Source of the DNA: DASUGC01 sp035606665
GTDB taxonomy: Bacteria; Acidobacteriota; Vicinamibacteria; Vicinamibacterales; SCN-69-37
Reading direction: 5' to 3'
DNA: 64,000 nt
NCBI GenBank assembly: GCA_035606665.1
Contig: DATNEY010000021.1
Span: forward strand, 1-64,000
The notes below the pieces were generated by a model. It saw only the letters and a list, made by a program, of their open reading frames with translations. It was not told where the DNA came from and ran no database searches. Both the position numbers and the translations under genes were made by a program. Of this stretch, positions 40,567 to 49,230 are shown in pieces (position 1 is the first letter of the stretch; each line of letters begins with the position of its first letter).

Positions 40567-42999
40567 CTGGCGACCCTACTTCACGACTTCCACTTCGCAA
40601 TCCGGCGGCTTCGCGGCAGTCCGGGTGCATCGGCTGCGGCGATTGCCACCCTCGCGCTCGCGATCGGAGCCACGACAGCCACGTTCAGCTTCGTGAACGG
40701 TCTCCTGCTGCGTCCTCTGCCGTATCCGGACCCGGACCGCATCGTCCGCGTCCTCGAGAGGCTACCGTCCGGGGGGGCCAGCGGGATTTCCACGCTGAAC
40801 TACCTCGACTGGGCTGGCCAGAACGCGGTCTTCGAATACATCGCGGCCGAAGCCGGCTGGAATGCCGTGCTGACCGGCGGCAGCGAGCCGGTCGTGATCC
40901 GAGCCGCGCGCGCCTCCGCGCACTACTTCGACATCTTCGGTGTGAAGCCGGCGAAGGGCCGCACGTTTCGTCCGGACGAGGACCAGCCCGGCAGGGATCG
41001 AGTGGTACTGCTGAGCTATGCGCTCTGGGAGAACCGCTTCAACGCAGATTCCGCGATTCTGGGACGCGACATCGTCTTGAACGGCAATGCGTACAACGTG
41101 ATCGGAGTGCTGCCGAAGGGCGGTCCGTTCGATCGATCCGCGGTACAGATCTGGACGCCGCTGGCCTTCCAGCCGTCGCAGATGACGCGGGATTTCCGCT
41201 GGCTCGGGGCCAGCGCCAGGCTGAAGCCGGGCGTAACACTGGAGCGGGCACGGGCTGAGATGGACGTCATCGGGAAGCGTCTGGCTGGTGCGTACCCCGC
41301 ATCGAACGAAGGGCGTGGGGTGGCCGTCGATCGCCTTTCCGACGTGTTGATCAGCCCGGATCTGCATACGGCCGTCACGATCCTGTTCGCCGCCACTGCA
41401 TTTGTGCTCCTGATCGGCTGCGCCAACCTCGCGAATCTCGCGTTGGCCCGGAGCATTTCTCGAGAGCGCGAGGAGGCAGTACGGGCCGCGCTTGGTGCGA
41501 GCCGGTGGCGCCTGATCCGGCAGGTCCTGATCGAGAACGTCCTGATCTCTGTGTGTGGCGGTGTCGCGGGCGCCGGCGTTGGCTTCGCCCTGCTGAAGTG
41601 GATCCTGTCGCTGATTCCACCCTACGCGCTGCCGCCTGCGATGGACGTTGCCATGGATTCGTCCGTACTGCTGTTCACGCTGGCCGTTGCTGTCATGGCG
41701 GGCCTCCTGTTCGGTGCCGCGCCGGCCGCTCGGAGCACCAGGCTGCGCCTCGTCGATGTCCTCAAGAATGGCGGCCACGGCACCACTTCCGGCACGGCTG
41801 CCCGGCGCATGCGCGACGCTCTGGTGATCGCGGAAATCGCCCTGGCGTTTGTGCTCTTGGTTGCATCCGGATTCCTGATGCGCAGCTTCGACAAGCTGCT
41901 CGCGATCGATCCTGGGTTCGTTGCGACGAATGTGCTGGCCGCTGGTCTGCCGATCAACCCGGAGCAGCATCCCGATCCACAGGAATTGAACACGTATCTG
42001 ACCTCGATCCGGGCCGCGGTGAAAGCGGTGCCCGGGATCCGCGAAGCCGCCGTGACTTCGGCCCTACCTCTCAAAGGCTGGGGCTTCGGTATGCAGTACG
42101 CAATCGTCGGACGCAAGTCCGTGGAAGGCGCCTTTCGGCGGTCCGCGTTCTTCAAGATCGTCAGCCCGTCGTACTTCGACGCACTGGGCATGAAGCTTTT
42201 ATCGGGTCGGTTGCTGAACGATCGGGACACCACGAGCGCACCACCCGTCGTTGTGATCAACGAGACCCTCGCCAGGCGGGAGTTTCCCAACGAGGCCCCG
42301 GTCGGTCGCCGCCTCCTCGTCCGGGAGATCCTGCCGGGGGCGCCGGAGCTCGGCCGTGAGGTCGCCAGGGAGATCGTCGGCGTCATCGCGGGGGAGAGGA
42401 TCACGGGGCTCGGTGACGAGATAAGTGCCGGCATGTACGTCTCGAATCTGCAGAGTCCGACCTACAACCTCGATCTTGTCGTGCAAGCCGGCATGCCTCC
42501 GTTGGCGATGCAGAAGGCGCTTCGCTCCGCGGTCTACGGCATCAATCGAGACCAGGCGCTGAGCGACGTCAGGCCGCTCGAGGAGATCGTGGAGCAGTCC
42601 ATGGCCGGCAACCGTGTCATGAATGTCCTTTTCATGTTCTTTGCGTCGATCGCACTGTTGATGGCCGCCGTGGGCATCTACGCTGTGATGGCGTACACGG
42701 CCGTACAGCGGACACATGAGATGGGCATTCGCGCAGCGCTCGGAGCCAGTGCCGGGAGCCTGCGAGTGTTGTTGTTCCAGGATGGTATGCGACTGACGCT
42801 GATCGGATTCGCGATCGGACTTGCGGGTACGTTTCTCGTCGTGCGCGTAATGTCGACGATGTTCTACGGGTTTGGCCCCGACGACGCGGTGAGTATTGCA
42901 GTCGTCGCTGTCGTACTGTCGGGAGTGACCGGGCTGGCGTGTTTGGTGCCAGCCCGGCGGATCGCCAAGGTCGATCCAATGAAAGTGCTGCGGCGCTAA
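40567..42999 (+). CDS. ADOP-type ABC permease, apparent CTG start
   Basis: 810 residues if started at CTG 40567. The frame is closed by TAA at 40552-40554, and the next standard start (GTG 40693) would delete the conserved N-terminal helix and TM1. From 40567 the translation reads LATLLHDFHFAIRRLRGSPG followed by TM1 (AIATLALAIGATTATFSFVNG), aligning with the starts of the neighbouring ADOPs (MGIFLQDLRFSLRSLRRAPA at 52815). The rest is typical: two MacB periplasmic domains and two FtsX cores ending PARRIAKVDPMKVLRR. Either CTG is the real initiator or an ATG was lost by mutation. It is 41 bases after the previous ADOP gene. Confidence 0.8.
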   Translation: MATLLHDFHFAIRRLRGSPGASAAAIATLALAIGATTATFSFVNGLLLRPLPYPDPDRIVRVLERLPSGGASGISTLNYLDWAGQNAVFEYIAAEAGWNAVLTGGSEPVVIRAARASAHYFDIFGVKPAKGRTFRPDEDQPGRDRVVLLSYALWENRFNADSAILGRDIVLNGNAYNVIGVLPKGGPFDRSAVQIWTPLAFQPSQMTRDFRWLGASARLKPGVTLERARAEMDVIGKRLAGAYPASNEGRGVAVDRLSDVLISPDLHTAVTILFAATAFVLLIGCANLANLALARSISREREEAVRAALGASRWRLIRQVLIENVLISVCGGVAGAGVGFALLKWILSLIPPYALPPAMDVAMDSSVLLFTLAVAVMAGLLFGAAPAARSTRLRLVDVLKNGGHGTTSGTAARRMRDALVIAEIALAFVLLVASGFLMRSFDKLLAIDPGFVATNVLAAGLPINPEQHPDPQELNTYLTSIRAAVKAVPGIREAAVTSALPLKGWGFGMQYAIVGRKSVEGAFRRSAFFKIVSPSYFDALGMKLLSGRLLNDRDTTSAPPVVVINETLARREFPNEAPVGRRLLVREILPGAPELGREVAREIVGVIAGERITGLGDEISAGMYVSNLQSPTYNLDLVVQAGMPPLAMQKALRSAVYGINRDQALSDVRPLEEIVEQSMAGNRVMNVLFMFFASIALLMAAVGIYAVMAYTAVQRTHEMGIRAALGASAGSLRVLLFQDGMRLTLIGFAIGLAGTFLVVRVMSTMFYGFGPDDAVSIAVVAVVLSGVTGLACLVPARRIAKVDPMKVLRR

Positions 43000-43002
43000 A
43001 GA

Positions 43003-43320
43003 CTATTTTTCCCCCGTGCCGCCCCTGCAGAGTCCCGGACCGCCGAAGAAGGTGCCTGGAGTGCCCTTCGGAAGGCCGTAGAACTTCCAGGAGTCCGCCG
43101 CGGTCTGCACCTGCGACACCATCTGTCCCTGAGGATCGGTGGTGTCGAAGTCATTCAGCCCGCTAGCGGCGCACGCCGAGTTGGCGTGATCCAGAGCGCC
43201 GGTGGAGTTCGTATTGTTCAGCGTATTCGGCGGGCCCTTTACCTCTCCTGCGATCGCCCAACCAGCTCCGCCGGCCACAAGCGCCGCAACGGACGCCGCA
43301 ACCACGAGTAGTCGCTTCAT
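43003..43320 (-). CDS. small secreted protein with two cysteines, unknown
   Basis: 105 residues. Two ATG codons lie in a row after AAGGAGG; the second (43320) has the better spacing and is used here. Signal peptide MKRLLVVAASVAALVAGGAGWAIAG, then a mature part of about 80 residues, low in hydrophobics, with DHANSACAASGLNDFD and a Gly-rich end GTFFGGPGLCRGG; the two cysteines could form a disulfide. The C-x-x-SGLN pattern recalls small secreted proteins of high-GC bacteria, but no function is known. It lies tail to tail with the ADOP gene, 3 bases apart. Confidence 0.7.
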   Translation of the reverse strand: MKRLLVVAASVAALVAGGAGWAIAGEVKGPPNTLNNTNSTGALDHANSACAASGLNDFDTTDPQGQMVSQVQTAADSWKFYGLPKGTPGTFFGGPGLCRGGTGEK

Positions 43321-43423
43321 CATTCCTCCTTGTTCTTTGTTGACGTGCCGGGAAAAGTTGACGATACGCTTTCGGACCGGCGTTTTCAACTCGGACGGCA
43401 GGAAAGTGGTGTATCCGCGATGC

Positions 43424-43429
43424 TACACT
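43424..43429 (+). promoter_or_regulatory. candidate -10 element for leaderless porin gene
   Basis: TACACT, 7 bases, then ATG 43437, without Shine-Dalgarno. The other 80 bases of the gap carry the Shine-Dalgarno of the divergent small secreted protein. Confidence 0.5.
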
Positions 43430-43436
43430 GCCGCCG

Positions 43437-44549
43437 ATGCGGAAACGCTCGCTACTGTTGATTCTGGCGGCTGCGCTGCTCTCGGCTCGCGGTGCCTCCG
43501 CGCAGAGCACCCCGCCTCCGCCCCACGATGAGCATCAATCCACCGGGCGCGACTATCCGAGTCTCAAGATTTCCGGCTTTGGAGACGTCAACTTCGCCAA
43601 GACCAAACGGGTCGACGGGCCTCGCAATTTCTTCGAAGGGCAGCTCACGCTCCACATGACGTCGGAGCTGTCGCCTCGAGCGACGTTTTTCGGTGAAATC
43701 AGCTTCACACCGCGGACCGACGCCGGAACCGGCTCGCCGGCCGCGACCGGCTTCAATACCGAAGTCGAGCGCATGATCCTCCGCTTCGACCGAAGCGATG
43801 CGCTCAAGGTGTCAGTTGGGCGGTACCACACGCCGATTAATTACTGGAACACGGCGTTCCATCACGGCCAGTGGCTGCAGACGACGATTACACGTCCTGA
43901 AATGATTCAGTTCGGCGGTCGCGTGCTGCCGGTCCATTTCGTCGGCGGCCTTGTCGAAGGCGCCGTTCCCGCTGGCGGCTTGAATCTGAACTACAAGGCG
44001 GGCATCGGAAACGGCCGCGGTTCGGTCATCAGCCGCGGCGGTGACAGCGGCGACGCGAACGGCCGGCTCGCATGGCTTGTGAACGCCTTCGTAAAGCCCG
44101 ATCGGCTGTTTGGCCTTCAGGTCGGCGGCGCTGTTTACGGCGATCGCGTGACGCTCGCCAGCACGGCGGAGTTCGACGAGCACATCGTCACCGCCCACGC
44201 CGTGTGGCAGAAGGAGACGCCTGAAGTTGTCTTCGAATACGCGGCTGTCCGTCACCGCGATCGCTTGACGCACGCCGTGGCCTGGACGCCGGCGTTCTAC
44301 ATCCAGGTGGCGCATCGGCTGTCCGTGGCGAACGACTTGTGGAAGCCGTACTTCCGCTTCGAACACATCGACGTGAACCGGGCGGACGCGATGTTCGCGG
44401 TGGTGCCGAGCCTCGACCAGGCGACGTTCGGCGTGCGGTACGACGCATCTACTTTTGCAGCCGTGAAGGCCGAGTATCGGACCTGGACGCGTGGCGCTGC
44501 CACGCTGCGCAATCACGGCGGCTACTTTCAGCTGTGCTTCACGTTCTAG
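43437..44549 (+). CDS. outer-membrane porin-like beta-barrel protein
   Basis: 370 residues. Signal peptide RSLLLILAAALLSARGASAQ, then alternating-hydrophobicity strands (LKISGFGDVNFAKTK, FEGQLTLHMTSELSPRATFFGEISFTP, VERMILRFDRSDALKVSVGRY) and a C-terminal barrel strand ending in Phe (GGYFQLCFTF), as for outer-membrane proteins recognised by BAM. The overall pattern resembles phosphate-selective or short-chain porin-like proteins. It overlaps the next gene, a PstS-like protein, by 16 bases, so the pair probably handles the same oxyanion or metabolite. No TonB motifs. Confidence 0.75.
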   Translation: MRKRSLLLILAAALLSARGASAQSTPPPPHDEHQSTGRDYPSLKISGFGDVNFAKTKRVDGPRNFFEGQLTLHMTSELSPRATFFGEISFTPRTDAGTGSPAATGFNTEVERMILRFDRSDALKVSVGRYHTPINYWNTAFHHGQWLQTTITRPEMIQFGGRVLPVHFVGGLVEGAVPAGGLNLNYKAGIGNGRGSVISRGGDSGDANGRLAWLVNAFVKPDRLFGLQVGGAVYGDRVTLASTAEFDEHIVTAHAVWQKETPEVVFEYAAVRHRDRLTHAVAWTPAFYIQVAHRLSVANDLWKPYFRFEHIDVNRADAMFAVVPSLDQATFGVRYDASTFAAVKAEYRTWTRGAATLRNHGGYFQLCFTF

Positions 44550-45043
44550 CGCGCCATCGTTCGTTGGGTCTGCGGCTCGCTGCGGCCGCGGTTGCGCTGT
44601 ACCTCGCGCTGGGCTCCGGCGCCGCTGCGCTCGCACAGGCGCCATCCGACATCGCCGTCATCGTCCACCCCGGTGTGTCGGTGGACAATCTGTCGCTTGC
44701 GGATCTGCGCCGCATTCTGACCGGCGATCGCGAGTTCTGGACCGGCAGCGGCAGAGTGACGATCTTCATTCGCGCGCCTATCGCTCGTGAACGCGACGCG
44801 GTCGTGCGCGAGATCTGCGAGATGACGGAAGCCCAGTTCCGGCAGCACTGGATCGGCAAAGTGTTCCGCGCCGACGTGCCGAGTGGCCCGAAGATCGTCT
44901 ATTCCGCGGATGCGACGATTGAACAGGTCGGCCGCACGCCAGGCGCGATCGGACTCGTCACGGGCCCGGTCACGGTGAAGAGCGTGAAGGTGCTGAAGAT
45001 CGACGGTCGGTCGCCCGGGCAGGCCGGGTACAAGCTGCGCTGA
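44534..45043 (+). CDS. single-domain PstS-like (periplasmic phosphate-binding-like) protein
   Basis: 169 residues from GTG 44534, which gives a signal peptide (LRLAAAAVALYLALGSGAAALAQ) and overlaps the porin gene by 16 bases, indicating translational coupling. The mature part matches the N-terminal lobe of PstS-like domains: IAVIVHPGVSVDNLSLADLRRILTGDREFW, IFIRAPIARERDAVVREICEMTEAQFRQHWIGKVF, and the Gly-rich TPGAIGLVTGP loop. It is about half the length of normal PstS, and no PstC/PstA/PstB genes are near, so it is not a standard transporter component. It may present a ligand to, or sense flux through, the upstream porin. Confidence 0.75.
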   Translation: MLHVLARHRSLGLRLAAAAVALYLALGSGAAALAQAPSDIAVIVHPGVSVDNLSLADLRRILTGDREFWTGSGRVTIFIRAPIARERDAVVREICEMTEAQFRQHWIGKVFRADVPSGPKIVYSADATIEQVGRTPGAIGLVTGPVTVKSVKVLKIDGRSPGQAGYKLR

Positions 45044-45054
45044 CTTTCCGCAGT

Positions 45055-45074
45055 CGGCGGGTTTCAGCCCGCCG
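45055..45074. terminator. GC-rich hairpin between convergent genes
   Basis: CGGCGGG and CCCGCCG pair around TTTCAG, between the PstS-like gene and the converging kinase gene. Similar in design to the hairpin at 12161. Confidence 0.55.
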
Positions 45075-45079
45075 AGAGG

Positions 45080-47512
45080 TTATTTCGGTATTCCGATCTT
45101 CGCGACCAGCGCCTGGAATCTTGCTTCGCCACGCAGGGGCTTGAACACCGGCGTCACGGACAACTGCGCCAGCGAAAAGTCATGCTCGTCGTAGGCCTTT
45201 TCGAGCCGATCGAGCGCCGCCGCGCGGTCACCAAGGGCCGTCAGGACCATGGCCGACGCGGACGAGGGCACGTACTGCCGATCGGCCAGGGCCTGAAGAT
45301 CCGCGAGCACTTTCTGCGCCTCCGCCTTGCGGCCGGCTCGGGCGTGTGCGGCGCCGAGGTAACCGATGATCACGGGGCTGTTCTCCGACAAAGCGGCCGC
45401 GCGTACGAATTCCGCGACCGCCTCGTCGTGCTTGGCGCTCTCGCTGAGCGCGACGCCGAGGCCCCGGTGAGCCGAGACGGCGTTCGCGTCGAGGTCCAGC
45501 GCTTTGCGGAACTGCGCGATCGCTTCGGCATGCCTCTCCGAGAAGAGGAGATACCAACCCAAATCGGTATTGACGATGACGGAAAGTGGGTCGAGATCGA
45601 GCGCGCGATGTACCTCCGCGATCGCCTCAGGAAACGTGCCGAGCGTCGCCAGGTATCCCGCGTACTGGTTGTGCGCCAGCGCCGACGATGGATTGAGCGC
45701 AATGCCTTGCTTGAACTCGCGTTCCGCCTCGGGCCACTGCCAGTCGAGCCAGAGTTTGATCTGGCCGAGGGCGACGTGCGCTTCCGCCAGCGTCGGGTCG
45801 AGCGCGAGCGCCTTCTCGGCGGCGGCCTTGGCTTCGGTGAGCGATTCGACAAACGTGGATCCGAGCAGAAGGTATGAGTCGGCGAGACCTGCGTAAGCGA
45901 GTGCGTACTTCGGGTCGCGATCGCTCGCGCGCTGGAAGTACTCGATCGCGTTGCGATAGCCACCGGGGGTGCCCTTGTTCCAGTGGAACCGCCCCTGCAG
46001 GTACAGCTGATATGCCGCCGAGTCCTCGGTGTGCCGGCGCGTCGCCTTCTCCATGTCCGCGCCGCTGATCCGGGGACGGATCTTGTTGAGGATCTGGTTC
46101 GCGATCTCGTCCTGCACCGCGAGCAGATCGGACTGCGGACGGCTGTACTGATCGCCCCAGATTTGCGCGCCTGTGTCGACGTTCATCAACTCAGCTTGAA
46201 TCACCAGCTGATCGCCGCGTACCGACACACGGCCGGTGACGACAGCGCGCACGTTCAGATCGCGTCCGATCTGCTGGGGATCGACTTCCTTACCCTTGTG
46301 TCTGAAGACCACGCTTCGGGCGCTGACGCGCAGGTCGGGGAGCTGTGCCAGGCCGTTGATCAGGCTCTCGGTGAGGCCGTCCGTCAGGTAGTCGGTGTCC
46401 GCGCCGGAGCTTGATGCCGAAAAGGGCAGCACGGCAATCGAGTCGATGCCGGATGCCGGCGCCGCGAACGTCCGCCAGGCCCAATAGCCGCCGATGCCGA
46501 GGAGCACGACCGCCGCGGCCGCCACGATCCATCGCAGGCCTGCACGCGCCTGGGGAGGGTGCGCGGCAGTCGGCGGCGGGACGTCGCTGCCTCGGCTCTT
46601 CATCGCGGATGCGGATGGAGTGGCAACCCTCTCTGACGCGAGAGGCGAATCGCTGTCACGTTTGAGCCGCTTCAGTTCCGCGCGCAGCTCCGCGGTGCTC
46701 TGGTATCTGACGTCGCGATCCTTCTCGAGCGCCCGCCCGACGATGTGATCGAATTCGGGGGGCAGGCGGGGATTCAGGCGGCTCGGCGGGTCCGGTTGGT
46801 GCGCAAGGATCGACTCGAGCAGCCGGACGGTGGTCGTGCCCGCGAACGGTTCGCGCCCGGTCGCCATCTCGTACAGCACCACGCCTACCGAGAAGAGGTC
46901 GCTTCGCGCGTCGATTTCATCGCCGCGCGCCTGTTCGGGCGACATGGACGAGAGCGTCCCGAGCGTCTGGCCAGATTCAGTCGCCTGAGGGGCGAGCTTC
47001 GTATCGCCGGTATCCGTTACCAGGTAGGGGTTCGACTCGGACTGCACGAGCTTGGCCAGGCCGAAGTCCATGATCTTGATCTGCCCGCGCTCGGTCACGA
47101 AGATGTTCGCGGTCTTGATGTCACGGTGGACGATCCCGAGCTTGTGCGCGGCGTCGAGTGCGTCGGCAATCTGAAGCGCGAACTCGAGCAGCGTCTCCAT
47201 GGCCAATGGAGCGCCGTTGATGTGCGTGCGCAGCGTCCGCCCCGTCAGCATCTCCATGACGAGGAAGGGCTGATCGCCGTACTGGCCGACGTCGTAGAGC
47301 GCGCAGATGTTGGGATGGTTGAGCGCCGACGCGGCGCGCGCTTCGCGCTGGAAGCGCTCGATGGCAACCGGGTCCTGCGCCAGCCTGTTCGAGAGGAACT
47401 TGACGGCCACCTGCCGGCCGAGACGGGTGTCCTCGGCGCGGTAGACGACACCCATCCCGCCCTCGCCGATCTTCTCCAGCAGGCGATAGTGGGTGACGGT
47501 CTCGCCAATCAT
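45080..47512 (-). CDS. Hanks-type Ser/Thr kinase with TolB/FlgO-like domain and TPR repeats
   Basis: 810 residues. Intact kinase domain: GEGGMGVV (16-23), Lys38 in VAVKFL, HRDIKTAN (Asp131), DFG (149-151). After a linker, one TM helix (about 325-346, IVAAAAVVLLGIGGYWAW). The extracytoplasmic part starts with an IAVLPFSASS... DGLTESLINGLAQLPDLRVSARSV segment as in adenylate-cyclase/FlgO-associated TolB-like domains, followed by about ten TPR-like repeats (about 490-800). It is likely a receptor kinase reading an envelope protein-protein signal. No Shine-Dalgarno close to the start; TACCAT lies 17 bases upstream. The gene is monocistronic. Confidence 0.92.
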   Translation of the reverse strand: MIGETVTHYRLLEKIGEGGMGVVYRAEDTRLGRQVAVKFLSNRLAQDPVAIERFQREARAASALNHPNICALYDVGQYGDQPFLVMEMLTGRTLRTHINGAPLAMETLLEFALQIADALDAAHKLGIVHRDIKTANIFVTERGQIKIMDFGLAKLVQSESNPYLVTDTGDTKLAPQATESGQTLGTLSSMSPEQARGDEIDARSDLFSVGVVLYEMATGREPFAGTTTVRLLESILAHQPDPPSRLNPRLPPEFDHIVGRALEKDRDVRYQSTAELRAELKRLKRDSDSPLASERVATPSASAMKSRGSDVPPPTAAHPPQARAGLRWIVAAAAVVLLGIGGYWAWRTFAAPASGIDSIAVLPFSASSSGADTDYLTDGLTESLINGLAQLPDLRVSARSVVFRHKGKEVDPQQIGRDLNVRAVVTGRVSVRGDQLVIQAELMNVDTGAQIWGDQYSRPQSDLLAVQDEIANQILNKIRPRISGADMEKATRRHTEDSAAYQLYLQGRFHWNKGTPGGYRNAIEYFQRASDRDPKYALAYAGLADSYLLLGSTFVESLTEAKAAAEKALALDPTLAEAHVALGQIKLWLDWQWPEAEREFKQGIALNPSSALAHNQYAGYLATLGTFPEAIAEVHRALDLDPLSVIVNTDLGWYLLFSERHAEAIAQFRKALDLDANAVSAHRGLGVALSESAKHDEAVAEFVRAAALSENSPVIIGYLGAAHARAGRKAEAQKVLADLQALADRQYVPSSASAMVLTALGDRAAALDRLEKAYDEHDFSLAQLSVTPVFKPLRGEARFQALVAKIGIPK

Positions 47513-47572
47513 CGTTGAACCAAACTCCGATGGTAGGCGGGCATCCGCACCGCGTCAACCGGGATCACCGGA

Positions 47573-48544
47573 TCAATGCAGGCGCCAGAGCTGAACGCCT
47601 TCTTTTGCCGTGAACGCGACGAGCAGCCTGCCATCGCTGGTCCATCCGCCTGCGATCGGCATCGTTGGCGGAAGCCAGTCGAGCTGCGACTGCCACGTGT
47701 CCATCGAACGCAGGACGAGGTGATCGGGTTGGGTCATGTCCTCAGACTTCATGAAGATCGTCGCGATGGACTTGCCGTCGGGCGATACGTCGAGCGCCAT
47801 CACCGGTTGACTCGTTCGGTCGTGCTTGCGTGACGTCTTGCCGGTGGCGGCGTCGATGATCGTGACGAACTTGTCGCCGCTGGCGGCAAGCACAGTGGCG
47901 CCGTCGGCTGAGAATGCGACGGCAAGCGGCACCATCAGGAACTCGCGATTCGATGCGAGTTCCTTTCCGGTGGCGGCGTCGTGAACACGAACGACCGTGT
48001 CACCATCTCCGGTGGCGACCAGCCTGGCGTCGCGCGAGAACGCGAGCGCGAGCGTGCCGCCGACCGGACTCCCGAGTGTTGCGACGGGTGCGCCTGTCCG
48101 GGCGTCGAGAATCTGCACGGGCTCACCCTGCGCAGCGGTTGCAAGCCGGTTTCCATCGGGTGAGAACGTCAGAACCCCCGGATACTTGGAGAGCCGCTGT
48201 TCGAATCGCAACTGCCCGCTGTCGGCTGCCCAGACACTCACGAGACCTGTCCAGTCGCCGATCGCCACGCTCGAGCCGTCTGGCGAAAAATCCAAAGCGA
48301 CCACTCGCCGATCGCCATAGTCGATAGCGCGAAGCTCCTTGCCGTCGGGCAACGACAGTACCCGCAGCTTGTGGTCCTGCGTTCGCGCGACCGCGGTAGG
48401 CTGCGTGCGCGCGAAGAGCAGAGAGGCCACCGGCGACGCGACGCGGAGAATGCCGCCGTCCACGGGCGCCGTAATCTCCGGAACCGGCTTCGAGCACGCC
48501 GTGACGACGACGAGCGCCAGGAGCGCCAGGGAGCGGCGGCTCAC
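47573..48544 (-). CDS. WD40-repeat lipoprotein
   Basis: 323 residues. The GTG at 48544 overlaps the TGA of the upstream dioxygenase gene (GTGA), so the two are coupled. Lipoprotein signal RRSLALLALVVVTACSKP. About seven WD40-type blades: VVALDFSPDGSSVAIGDWTGLVSVWAA, VLTFSPDGNRLATA, LALAFSRDARLVATGDGDTVVRVHDA, LAVAFSADGATVLAASGDKFVTIIDA, VMALDVSPDGKSIATIF, and others, forming one beta-propeller. It has no enzyme motif and probably acts as a binding platform in the envelope, maybe for the coupled dioxygenase. Confidence 0.8.
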   Translation of the reverse strand: MSRRSLALLALVVVTACSKPVPEITAPVDGGILRVASPVASLLFARTQPTAVARTQDHKLRVLSLPDGKELRAIDYGDRRVVALDFSPDGSSVAIGDWTGLVSVWAADSGQLRFEQRLSKYPGVLTFSPDGNRLATAAQGEPVQILDARTGAPVATLGSPVGGTLALAFSRDARLVATGDGDTVVRVHDAATGKELASNREFLMVPLAVAFSADGATVLAASGDKFVTIIDAATGKTSRKHDRTSQPVMALDVSPDGKSIATIFMKSEDMTQPDHLVLRSMDTWQSQLDWLPPTMPIAGGWTSDGRLLVAFTAKEGVQLWRLH

Positions 48545-49176
48545 AATCGCTCCAGTACGAGTTCGAACGTGACATCCGCGCGGTTGCCCGCGGCCGACTT
48601 CACCATCTTCACAGGCCGCACGAGCTCGACACTTTGGATCAGCGGATCCTTGGTAAAGTTCCGCGCGGGGTCGCCCTCGAATGCCGGGTCCGTCGCGAAG
48701 TACAGCTGTGTGGTGAGCGCCTTGCAGCCCGGCGCGGTCACCAGATAGTGGATGTGCTGACACACGCGCGCCGGATAGTGCCCGGGCATGATCGATCCGA
48801 ATCCATACGCGCCCTTCTTGTCGGCGGTCAGAGATGCCCGGTACTTGTACCCGTCCAGGTCGTAGAGCCCCGCGTCGTCGGCCTGCCAGATCTCGATCTT
48901 CGCGCCTTCGATCGCTTCACCCCGCGTATCGAACACACGGCCCGTGACGGACAGCGGCAGTCCCTTGTCACCAGCAGCTCGCAGGTCCGGGACGTTCGGC
49001 GCGGCACGCTTATAGAAGGGACCGATCTCGTTCCATGGCGTCGGCGGCAGCGGCGCCGGTTTCTGATTTTCGGACCAGGCAAAGACGTCCGCCATGGAGA
49101 CACCGGGCGCGAGCGTCAGCGCGCCGAGGGCTGCACACTTCCAGAGGACATCGCGCCGGCTGAGGGGTTGCTGCAT
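48541..49176 (-). CDS. Tat-exported intradiol ring-cleavage dioxygenase-like protein
   Basis: 211 residues from ATG 49176 (a GTG further upstream is open but unneeded). The N-terminus has a twin-arginine signal (SRRDVLWKCAALGALTLAPG). The intradiol dioxygenase beta-sandwich is recognisable: PLSVTGRVFDTRGEAIEGAKIEIWQADDAGLYDLD, a Tyr-rich loop, and GHYPARVCQHIHYLV, which supplies a Tyr and the two His iron ligands. These enzymes use Fe(III) to open catechol-type rings; exported members exist, and their substrates are often unknown. It is followed without a gap by the WD40 lipoprotein. TATCAT lies 7 bases before the ATG. Confidence 0.82.
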   Translation of the reverse strand: MQQPLSRRDVLWKCAALGALTLAPGVSMADVFAWSENQKPAPLPPTPWNEIGPFYKRAAPNVPDLRAAGDKGLPLSVTGRVFDTRGEAIEGAKIEIWQADDAGLYDLDGYKYRASLTADKKGAYGFGSIMPGHYPARVCQHIHYLVTAPGCKALTTQLYFATDPAFEGDPARNFTKDPLIQSVELVRPVKMVKSAAGNRADVTFELVLERL

Positions 49177-49183
49177 GGCGGCG

Positions 49184-49189
49184 ATGATA
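49184..49189 (-). promoter_or_regulatory. candidate -10 element for leaderless dioxygenase operon
   Basis: TATCAT on the minus strand, 7 bases before ATG 49176; no Shine-Dalgarno. Confidence 0.5.
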
Positions 49190-49230
49190 TGCCACCCAAC
49201 CGCCAGTGCGGAGTGCCGCAGTAGACTTCC

